5,427 bases of DNA, taken from positions 1 to 5,427 of the forward strand of contig DUUM01000395.1 of NCBI GenBank assembly GCA_012841565.1, in the 5' to 3' direction. The position numbers were made by a program, and so were the translations under genes. Numbering within the stretch: the first letter of the stretch is position 1; every line of letters starts with the position of its first letter. Shown here one piece after another: positions 1-5,427 of this stretch. Below the pieces are notes generated by a model. The model worked only from the letters and a program-made list of their open reading frames with translations, was not told the DNA's origin and did no database searches. This stretch comes from Candidatus Epulonipiscium sp. Lineage in GTDB: Bacteria > Bacillota_A > Clostridia > Lachnospirales > Cellulosilyticaceae.

Positions 1-66
1 GTTATGTTTGATCTACACTTATTATTTTATCAGAGGTGGTTATGAATACCTATTTGTTTATGTTTT

Positions 67-95
67 ATTAAAGTTACATTTTTGCAAGGTTACAA
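67..95 (-). promoter_or_regulatory. Possible leftward promoter with TGTAAC direct repeat
   Basis: Read on the minus strand, TTGTAA (95-90) and TTTAAT (72-67) are separated by 17 nt, an acceptable sigma-A-like -35/-10 pair. The motif TGTAAC(C/T)TT occurs twice in the same orientation (94-86 and 78-70), 16 nt apart start to start. One copy overlaps the -35 box and the other lies just upstream of, and overlaps, the -10 box. The site comes right after the operon terminator, so it would drive a leftward gene outside the window. The repeat could be an operator, but AT-rich DNA gives such matches by chance, so this is a weak call. Confidence 0.3.
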
Positions 96-109
96 GCATA
101 AAAAGTTCT

Positions 110-166
110 AAAACAAAATAACGCTTTATAGCTAAAGCGCACTGCAGTAGCTATAAAGCGTTATTT
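110..166 (-). terminator. Rho-independent terminator of the operon
   Basis: An 18-bp perfect inverted repeat (116-133 pairing with 149-166) encloses a 15-nt loop. On the minus-strand transcript it is followed by TTTTGTTTT (118-110), the last part of which extends beyond the stem as the U-rich release tract. It lies 8 nt past the kinase stop codon, the expected place for the end of this transcript. On the plus strand the following tract is poorer (TTTAAAATTAA), so leftward termination is the main reading. The loop contains the palindrome ACTGCAGT (141-148). Confidence 0.85.
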
Positions 167-174
167 AAAATTAA

Positions 175-843
175 TTAACTCATTAAATTAACTTTTCCCA
201 GGGGAAAGATAATACTAACCTTTGTTCCTTCACCAATTTGTGAGGTTAAGTTTAATCCTAACCCAAGCTGATCCGAAAGCTTTTTACATAAATAAAGTCC
301 TATTCCAGTAGATTTTCCAAACAGTCTGCCATTATTTCCAGTAAAGCCCTTTTCAAAAACTCTATTTAGATCATGCTCTATAATACCTATACCATTATCC
401 TTTAATGTAAGAACAATGTTATTTTCATTTTTAACCGTGTATATCTTTACTTTTCCTTGCTCTTCTCTCATGTATTTAATTGAATTGCCTATCACTTGAT
501 TTAGAATAAACTCTAACCATTTAGCATCCCCGTACACAGTGCCTTCTATAGCTTCTATATCGATAGCAACTTTTTTATTTATAAAGCTTCTGGAATTTCT
601 CTTTATTACATTGCGTACTAGTGCCCTTAAAGAAATCTCTTTAATCATATAATCTTTGCTTACATTATTACTTCTTGCATAATATAATACCTGTTCAATG
701 TATTCTTCAACTTTCTCTATTTCATGGTGAATATTCTTGGTAACTTCATTTTGATTGTTTTCTATAATGAGTCTTGCCGATGCAATAGGCGTCTTTATCT
801 CATGCACCCAAGTCTCTATATATTCTCTATAGTCACTTTCCAT
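175..843 (-). CDS. Histidine kinase, BceS-like, lacking its membrane sensor part (truncated)
   Basis: This is the catalytic half of a sensor histidine kinase, 222 residues long. The H box is at residues 12-20 (WVHEIKTPI) with phospho-acceptor His14. The ATPase domain follows, with the N box around Asn115 and Asn120, the G1 box Asp149-Asn-Gly-Ile-Gly, the F box near Phe163 and the G2 box GKSTGIGLYL from residue 176. The YIExWVHEIKTPI signature is typical of the intramembrane-sensing BceS/peptide-antibiotic kinases, which normally carry two N-terminal TM helices and are well over 300 residues. Here no membrane segment remains. The reading frame upstream of ATG still reads like kinase sequence (NERKYRD) for about ten codons before a TGA, which points to a deletion just upstream. 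The ATG has only a weak ribosome site and lies 28 nt inside the regulator gene, so translation would depend on coupling. A cytosolic kinase core could keep ATPase activity but could not sense at the membrane. Confidence 0.85.
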   Translation of the reverse strand: MESDYREYIETWVHEIKTPIASARLIIENNQNEVTKNIHHEIEKVEEYIEQVLYYARSNNVSKDYMIKEISLRALVRNVIKRNSRSFINKKVAIDIEAIEGTVYGDAKWLEFILNQVIGNSIKYMREEQGKVKIYTVKNENNIVLTLKDNGIGIIEHDLNRVFEKGFTGNNGRLFGKSTGIGLYLCKKLSDQLGLGLNLTSQIGEGTKVSIIFPLGKVNLMS

Positions 844-1352
844 ATCTCTATATTTTCTTTCATTCCAACTTCTTCAAGCTTTTTTCTTAATCTCGTAACG
901 TTAACAGATAAATTATTATCATCTACAAAACTATCGGAATTCCACATGAAGTCCATTAGATCATCTCTTGATACTATTTTGCCTTTGTTTTTAATCATAC
1001 AAGAAAGTATTTTTATTTCATTTTTTGTCAGCTCAGCTGAAATACCTTTATATACAATAGACCCATTTGACAAATTAAATTTTAGATCATTATAAGTCAG
1101 TGTATCTTGGGTGTTAACACCTTGTACCCTCGGCACCTCCGAGATTTTCCTTATTTCTCTGCATATATAATAGCCATCAAACACTGGCAGGTTTATGTCT
1201 AGCAGTATTAAATCTGGTTCTTCCCCTAGGGTATACTCAATAATATTTTCAAAGTTTGTTGGCGCAATAACCTTATATCCATACTTTGTTAGAAAGATTC
1301 TAAGTTCTTCTCTTATGGTTTCCGTATCTTCTATAATAATAATTTTTGACAT
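816..1352 (-). CDS. OmpR/PhoB-family response regulator with internal receiver deletion (probably degenerate)
   Basis: This 178-residue protein is a winged-helix response regulator; the family is usually about 220-235 residues. The receiver starts normally: beta-1 with the acidic pair Glu8-Asp9, then phospho-acceptor Asp52 in LILLDINLP, then alpha-3 (YYICREIRKI). At SEVP|RVQG (residues 74-75) it jumps straight to the linker before the DNA-binding domain. About 45 residues are missing, including the conserved Thr/Ser of beta-4 and the Lys of beta-5. The DNA-binding domain (about 83-165) has the usual LTKNEIKILSCM and the recognition helix around NNLSVNVTRLRKKL. The normal C-terminal wing (IETKRGxGY-like) is absent and replaced by NIEIWKVTIENI, which is kinase DNA read in another frame. 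Phosphorylation switching and DNA contact are therefore both doubtful. The start is well supported: a strong GAGGGGGTGAGG site at 1366-1355 precedes the ATG. The gene follows the zinc-ribbon membrane protein after 19 nt. Confidence 0.88.
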   Translation of the reverse strand: MSKIIIIEDTETIREELRIFLTKYGYKVIAPTNFENIIEYTLGEEPDLILLDINLPVFDGYYICREIRKISEVPRVQGVNTQDTLTYNDLKFNLSNGSIVYKGISAELTKNEIKILSCMIKNKGKIVSRDDLMDFMWNSDSFVDDNNLSVNVTRLRKKLEEVGMKENIEIWKVTIENI

Positions 1353-1371
1353 AACCTCACCCCCTCATATC

Positions 1372-2034
1372 TTATATATGCATTCTCTTACTTATTTCCG
1401 CCTTTATCTCTCCCCCTTGAAATATAAATATAGCCGATAGTGAAATAATACTAAATCCAATGCTGATAATAGATGGATAGACAACCTTTACCAAATCAAA
1501 TAGTATAAATAATACCGGAATAATTCCAAAAATGCCATCTAGCAGTATATACGTTATATAATCCCTAATGCTCACATGCATAATCTTGGCCGTTACGTAC
1601 ATGATAATCATAGCTGAAACACAAGCTATTGGAATAACATAATCTAATGACCACCCCATCCACCCTGTCTTATAATCCCAAAACACCGCAAGAATCGAGA
1701 TGATGAAAACCTGCCATACGATCTTTTTTGGTATATGATATCTCTTTTGAACGATAATGATCAGTCCTCCCCAAATACTAAGGACTGCAAACATAAATAA
1801 TATGGGCCAATTAATGTTACTTGGAAAGATCATATTAATAGCAAAACTAATGACTAAAGCTACGATAGATATAAATATCATAATTTTAAGTGCCAAATGA
1901 CTCTTATAAAAAGGTGGTATCTGTGGAAATATCTCTTCACTTTTCCCCTTCAATTCTTCTAATATATTCTCGCATAAGGGGCATTTATCATGATTTCCTC
2001 TTATATCTACATTACAATGTCTACAGTATTTCAC
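1372..2034 (-). CDS. Zinc-ribbon membrane protein, DUF6320-like
   Basis: The 220-residue protein begins with a small zinc ribbon: Cys4-x2-Cys7 and Cys18-x2-Cys21 (YCRHC ... CPLC). A charged, Pro-containing linker follows, then about six hydrophobic segments at roughly 48-70, 75-95, 104-119, 130-150, 157-180 and 185-205. A conserved-looking stretch DYKTGWMGWSLDYVIP (120-135) joins the third and fourth. This architecture matches my recollection of the DUF6320 family, commonly found beside clostridial genes annotated as alcohol acetyltransferases, as here; a domain search would settle the name. The biochemical role is unknown. The protein sits in the membrane with the ribbon probably on the cytosolic side, so it may recruit or regulate the neighbouring acyltransferase (inference). 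The start is GTG at 2034, 7 nt after AGGAGG. The upstream gene ends 12 nt earlier. Confidence 0.8.
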   Translation of the reverse strand: MKYCRHCNVDIRGNHDKCPLCENILEELKGKSEEIFPQIPPFYKSHLALKIMIFISIVALVISFAINMIFPSNINWPILFMFAVLSIWGGLIIIVQKRYHIPKKIVWQVFIISILAVFWDYKTGWMGWSLDYVIPIACVSAMIIMYVTAKIMHVSIRDYITYILLDGIFGIIPVLFILFDLVKVVYPSIISIGFSIISLSAIFIFQGGEIKAEISKRMHI

Positions 2035-2048
2035 ATGAACACCTCCTT
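2035..2048 (-). promoter_or_regulatory. Ribosome binding site fixing a GTG start
   Basis: The minus strand reads AAGGAGGTGTTCATGTG. AGGAGG is 7 nt before the GTG that begins MKYCRHC. An ATG lies two bases upstream of this GTG in another frame and is followed at once by TGA (ATGTGA), so only the GTG gives a protein. The site overlaps the stop codon of the acyltransferase gene, which favours translational coupling. Confidence 0.8.
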
Positions 2049-3324
2049 ACCTATTTGATGAGATTTCTATTTTTATATCCCTACTTGAAAGAAATTGAAA
2101 AAATATTCTTTGTATATCCGTCTCCATATAAGGAGAGGTAAAGGTAATGACCAGCCTATCATTATAGGAGCAAAATGTGATTTTCGGCGTTCTTGCACTG
2201 ACGCATATACTAAATTGTTTTAGATAGCTTTCAAATTCCTTAGGCATTTTGATCTTCCCTATATTTGATATAGAAGAACTTATACCTTTATCGGTCACTT
2301 TATTGACAATCTTCATAAAGAAATCTTTTATAGGGAGGGGTATAATTCTAGCTACAGGATTTTTTTCAAGTTTCATAAATCGAGCAAGTTTTAGGTGTAT
2401 ATTGTCCACTTCTAATCCTTTTTTAAACTCTTTATCCACATAGATGACTAGATCTTTAAATTCAGAACCATTATTTTGGAAGTCATAACTTATATTCATG
2501 GTTGTAAAAAAGTTTCTAGCAGTTGATGAATTGTAATATCCCCGCAGATTGATAGGAACAGAAACAACAATTGGTTTTTTACGCTTGTTTTGTGGCATGT
2601 CTAGATAAATTGAATACATAAGGAGGGATGTTAAAAAAACAGTCATACTTGTGCCATATTCTTTAGATATCTTTAAAATTTCTGTTGCAGACATAGCGCC
2701 TTCAATTACTTTCATCCTGTTCTCATCAATTCTTTTCCCTTTTATTCTATAAGCCGTTTTCTTTTTTTCTTTTTTTCTTCTCTTCTTTTGAATATCTGAA
2801 GTATAATTTTTCCAAAAACTGTCGTCCATTTTTTGGCTAACTGAAGCACCATACTCAAAACTAGGCATCTTACTAGCTAATTCATCTTTGTAATTAATTT
2901 TCATATATTGAAATACCAAGGTTTCTAAAAACCATATAGCTCCGACCCCATCAGATAATGCATGAAAGATTTCAACATTTATTCTTTTTTTATAGTAAGA
3001 TACTTTAAATAAAAGATTTTTTTTTCCTTCTATATATATTGCGGAACATGGATTTTCACATTCTATTTCTACATTGGCATACAGATTACTTAATTCAAAG
3101 TAATACCAGAAAAAACCTCGCCTAAGGATAGATTTATATATTGGAAAGCTTTCTAGAGATATATCTAAAGCTTTTTGAAGATTTTCAGGATCCACATCAC
3201 TATCTAATTCTGCTGATATCCTATATACCTTTGTATCCTTATTATTTGAAGTTGCTGGGAATATCTTTGACGCATTATCTAGTTTTTTCCATTCAATTTT
3301 TTCTTTTTGAGCTTTAACTTTCAT
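2047..3324 (-). CDS. Alcohol acetyltransferase-like / condensation-fold acyltransferase
   Basis: The 425-residue protein belongs to the CoA-dependent acyltransferase superfamily that includes alcohol acetyltransferases, PapA5/WES-type enzymes and NRPS condensation domains. The start WKKLDNASKIFPAT (residues 12-25) is the usual opening of the bacterial alcohol-acetyltransferase group. The active-site motif HxxxDG is present as FHALSDG, with catalytic His121 and structural Asp125; the first His of the classic HHxxxDG is Phe. The C-terminal half has SVPINLRGYYNSSTARNFF and the motif SNIGKIKMP near 353-361. There is no carrier-protein domain and no signal peptide, so it is a free-standing cytosolic enzyme that probably moves an acyl group from CoA or a carrier to a hydroxyl or amine. 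The substrate is unknown. An unusual Lys/Arg-rich stretch (about 180-197) lies between the two halves. A start at 3351 (434 residues) is possible but has no ribosome site and overlaps the upstream gene; ATG at 3324 has AGGTGG 6 nt away. Confidence 0.85.
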   Translation of the reverse strand: MKVKAQKEKIEWKKLDNASKIFPATSNNKDTKVYRISAELDSDVDPENLQKALDISLESFPIYKSILRRGFFWYYFELSNLYANVEIECENPCSAIYIEGKKNLLFKVSYYKKRINVEIFHALSDGVGAIWFLETLVFQYMKINYKDELASKMPSFEYGASVSQKMDDSFWKNYTSDIQKKRRKKEKKKTAYRIKGKRIDENRMKVIEGAMSATEILKISKEYGTSMTVFLTSLLMYSIYLDMPQNKRKKPIVVSVPINLRGYYNSSTARNFFTTMNISYDFQNNGSEFKDLVIYVDKEFKKGLEVDNIHLKLARFMKLEKNPVARIIPLPIKDFFMKIVNKVTDKGISSSISNIGKIKMPKEFESYLKQFSICVSARTPKITFCSYNDRLVITFTSPYMETDIQRIFFQFLSSRDIKIEISSNR

Positions 3325-3336
3325 ATCTTCCCACCT
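3325..3336 (-). promoter_or_regulatory. Ribosome binding site deciding the acyltransferase start
   Basis: AGGTGG (3336-3331 on the minus strand) lies 6 nt before ATG at 3324. Its first bases are shared with the TAG stop of the hydrolase gene (3337-3335), giving stop-and-restart coupling. The alternative in-frame ATG nine codons upstream is preceded by CTCTTTTTTAA, with no purine-rich site. Confidence 0.75.
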
Positions 3337-4255
3337 AATCTTTGGTATCATTTAAAAAAGAGTTGATCCATTGATATGTTTTAGACTGCCCCTCTGTATT
3401 TATGGGCATTGAAAAAAACCCATGAATTGCATCCTCTACTCTGTGCATCTTTACATTATTCCCAAATTCCTGTAACTTATAGCCATACGCTTCCCCCTCA
3501 TCTCGGAGTGGGTCATATCCAGCTGTGATAATAAGGGTATCTGGCTGATTTTTTAAATCAGTCGATAGTATAGGAGCAACATAAGGGTTTAATTTATCTG
3601 CTTCATTTTCTACATAAAGATCCAGGTAATCTTGTATCCTCTTTGAGGTCATAAGATAATCTTTTCCATTTTCACGAACTGAAGCATATGGTGAGGCCTC
3701 TGAATGATCATAATTTGTAGCTGGGTAAATTAAAATCTGCCTTTTAGGATAAAATGCTTCCCTATCCCTCCCCATAAGAGATACCACTGCCGCTAAATTT
3801 CCACCTGCACTATCCCCTATTAATGTAATATCTTCTTTTTTGCAATTTAAAAGGTCTGGTCTTTTAAATATTTCTTGAGTAACATAATAACAATCTTCAA
3901 CTCCTTTTGGAAAAGGATTCTCAGGCGCCAGTCTATAGTCTACAGATACCACAATATGCTCCGTATTGTCAGCCATATTCCGGCATACATTCGTATAGCT
4001 ATCTATATCTCCAGTAACCCACCCCCCACCATGGAAAAATATAAGTACCTTTGCAGTTTGGCTTTCCTTTGGCAAAAAAATTCTAACTGGAATTTCCCTT
4101 CCCTCTACTTCCATCTTATAATCTAGGGTTCTATATTCACATTTAATCGGTGGATTAAAAAAACTAATAACTTTTCTATATATTTTATAGTTCTTTTTTA
4201 AGTTTAAATGTGGTATCGATAAAATCTTTATAATCTTTTTCTCTATAGGCTTCAT
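3335..4255 (-). CDS. HSL-family (family IV) alpha/beta hydrolase, esterase/lipase
   Basis: This 306-residue enzyme is of usual length for the hormone-sensitive-lipase-like carboxylesterases. The oxyanion-hole motif HGGGW is at 75-79, followed by the family hallmark YRLAPE at 107-112. The nucleophile Ser149 sits in GDSAGG (147-152). The acid is Asp248 in AGYDPLRDEG and the base is His278 in AIHGF, so the catalytic triad is complete. There is no signal peptide; the N-terminus carries a basic amphipathic stretch, and the protein is expected in the cytosol or at the inner face of the membrane. It should hydrolyse short- or medium-chain carboxylic esters; the true substrate is unknown. It lies between the transporter (30 nt gap) and the acyltransferase (10 nt gap), so it probably acts on the same type of ester, either as a deacylase or as part of remodelling. 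The ribosome site before ATG is modest (GTGAG, 6 nt spacing). Confidence 0.93.
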   Translation of the reverse strand: MKPIEKKIIKILSIPHLNLKKNYKIYRKVISFFNPPIKCEYRTLDYKMEVEGREIPVRIFLPKESQTAKVLIFFHGGGWVTGDIDSYTNVCRNMADNTEHIVVSVDYRLAPENPFPKGVEDCYYVTQEIFKRPDLLNCKKEDITLIGDSAGGNLAAVVSLMGRDREAFYPKRQILIYPATNYDHSEASPYASVRENGKDYLMTSKRIQDYLDLYVENEADKLNPYVAPILSTDLKNQPDTLIITAGYDPLRDEGEAYGYKLQEFGNNVKMHRVEDAIHGFFSMPINTEGQSKTYQWINSFLNDTKD

Positions 4256-4285
4256 AAGACGCTCACTTTCTAAGTCATTTTATTA

Positions 4286-5427
4286 TTACAATGATACTCT
4301 AGTTTTATCACGCATCTCTTTTATCCATATGGAGGCGATTGCAAGAAGCCCTAGTAAGCCCGTAAAAACAAATCCGACAGTTAATCCAAACTGGTCTCCA
4401 ATAGCCCCTAAAAGCACTGGTCCTATAATCATGCCTACACCATATATAGCTTGATAGACTCCCATGGCCGTGGTCCTTAAATTCGAATCCACATCTTTGA
4501 TAACTAATCCCATTAGTATAGGAAAAGTCATTGCTTTTCCTATACCATTAAAAATCTGAACAACATATAAAATTGTTAGATTGGGAACGAACGGTATGAC
4601 CATACATAATACTGTACTTAAACTAAATCCAATTAACAATGTTTTTTTAGCACCTAGATATTTGATAAATACAGTCCCTGCCAAGATAGAAAATACTATT
4701 TGTGGGAAATTATACACAGTTGTCAGTAGCCCCAACTCAAAATTATTGGCTCCTAAGTTTTCAGCTATAATTGGGGTGAATCCAAAAATGGTTGCAAAGG
4801 TTATTAATTGGGATAATACCCCTAAAAAGCAGATATGTAATATATCAGCATCCTTAACAATGAGAAGTAAATCCGATACTTTCAGCGGCTCCTTATCTAT
4901 CATGACCTCTTCTTTTGGGATCAAGAAGCTTAGTAAGAATCCAATAAATCCAACCATAGCACTCAGCAAAAAAACATATCTCATATCCAGATAAAAGGAA
5001 AGAGCTCCTCCTACCAAAACTGCAGCAAATTGACCAATCATATTTGCTGAATTAATAACCCCCATAGCCTTTGTAGATTCTGAGTACTTATAATAACTAG
5101 AAAACATAACAGTAAAACTTACCCAAGTTGCAGCAGCTACTCCTGCTAATAATCTTCCTATCAAAAGGGTATATGGATTAGGGAATAAAAAAACAATAAG
5201 CGCACTAAAAATGGTTGTAAATAGACCCATGTTAATGAATATTTTTCTCTTATTTAATATATCAGATACAATTCCCAGGGGTATCCTAAGCACTGTTTGG
5301 GTAAGACCATAAGCTCCAGTAATGATACCTATCATTTTGTAAGAAGCTCCCATACCCTTTGCAAAAGTAGACATTTGGGGAACATATGTGTACAGTGAAA
5401 ACCAAAATAAACCTGTTACAATACAAA
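4286..5427 (-). CDS. Major facilitator superfamily transporter (N-terminus outside the window)
   Basis: The visible part is 379 residues of a multi-spanning permease. The frame stays open past the first internal ATG (5374) to the window edge and reads IVTGLFWFSLYTYVPQ, a clear first transmembrane helix. The true start therefore lies beyond 5427, and the full protein is probably about 390-400 residues with 12 helices. The cytoplasmic loop motif A between helices 2 and 3 is present as GIVSDILNKRK (residues 34-44 counting from that internal Met), with the conserved Asp38. The matching loop in the second half is weaker (FIKYLGAKK). A GxxxGP-type motif appears near the C-terminal end (MIIGPVLLGAIGDQFG). 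It is a proton-coupled secondary transporter of drug-efflux or metabolite type; the substrate cannot be told. As first visible gene of the unit it may export a product of, or import a substrate for, the esterase and acyltransferase downstream. The stop is TAA. Confidence 0.93.
   Translation of the reverse strand, partial: CIVTGLFWFSLYTYVPQMSTFAKGMGASYKMIGIITGAYGLTQTVLRIPLGIVSDILNKRKIFINMGLFTTIFSALIVFLFPNPYTLLIGRLLAGVAAATWVSFTVMFSSYYKYSESTKAMGVINSANMIGQFAAVLVGGALSFYLDMRYVFLLSAMVGFIGFLLSFLIPKEEVMIDKEPLKVSDLLLIVKDADILHICFLGVLSQLITFATIFGFTPIIAENLGANNFELGLLTTVYNFPQIVFSILAGTVFIKYLGAKKTLLIGFSLSTVLCMVIPFVPNLTILYVVQIFNGIGKAMTFPILMGLVIKDVDSNLRTTAMGVYQAIYGVGMIIGPVLLGAIGDQFGLTVGFVFTGLLGLLAIASIWIKEMRDKTRVSL

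Noticed and set aside
42..71. Plus-strand micro-ORF (MNTYLFMFY) behind a GAGGTGG ribosome-like site
   Set aside because: It is only nine codons, has no similarity to known leader peptides, and is followed on the plus strand only by the antisense of the operon.
724..1095. Plus-strand open frame of 123 codons opposite the kinase and regulator
   Set aside because: It is antisense to well-supported domains, has low-complexity Ser/Phe-rich composition and no convincing ribosome site.
1111..1120. GTGTTAACAC palindrome as an operator
   Set aside because: It lies inside the regulator coding sequence, in the linker, with no promoter near it; a 10-bp palindrome is not significant alone.
3325..3351. 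Longer acyltransferase start at 3351, overlapping the hydrolase gene
   Set aside because: There is no ribosome site before it, and family-like sequence begins only after the ATG at 3324, which has a strong site.
4581..4994. Plus-strand open frame of 137 codons opposite the transporter
   Set aside because: It is a shadow of a membrane-protein gene whose helices and motifs are clear on the minus strand.
1..5427. CRISPR array, tRNA, rRNA or insertion sequence
   Set aside because: I saw no regularly spaced repeats, no cloverleaf or rRNA-like sequence, and no transposase or terminal inverted repeats.

Overview
The window is AT-rich DNA carrying six genes, all on the minus strand, tightly spaced and apparently co-transcribed from right to left. 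The base composition, the strong AGGAGG-type ribosome binding sites and the protein families suggest a low-GC Firmicute, most likely a clostridial anaerobe. This is an inference from style and families, not a species identification.

In transcription order: (1) a 12-TM-type major facilitator transporter, cut off at the right edge; (2) an HSL-family (family IV) alpha/beta hydrolase with an intact catalytic triad; (3) a condensation/alcohol-acetyltransferase-fold acyltransferase with an HxxxDG active site; (4) a membrane protein with an N-terminal four-cysteine zinc ribbon, resembling the DUF6320 family; (5) an OmpR-type response regulator; (6) a histidine kinase of the BceS-like type. Gaps between genes 1 to 5 are 30, 10, 12 and 19 nt. 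The last two genes overlap by 28 nt. A strong hairpin followed by a U-rich run (110-166) closes the unit. The first 110 bases hold no gene; they contain a possible leftward promoter with a TGTAAC direct repeat, which would serve something beyond the left edge.

Genes 2 to 4 look like a small metabolic module. An esterase, an acyltransferase of the fold used for alcohol or lipid acylation, and a small membrane protein could together make, remodel or break an ester, with the transporter moving the product or a related compound. The substrate cannot be read from the sequence.

The most unusual part is the two-component system. The regulator lacks the second half of its receiver domain, in frame, so it keeps the phospho-acceptor Asp but not the conserved Thr/Ser and Lys. 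Its last residues, which would form the DNA-binding wing, are replaced by out-of-frame kinase sequence. The kinase has lost its whole N-terminal membrane part and begins just before its phospho-acceptor His. Two separate deletions explain this; they are either a decaying two-component system or an assembly error.
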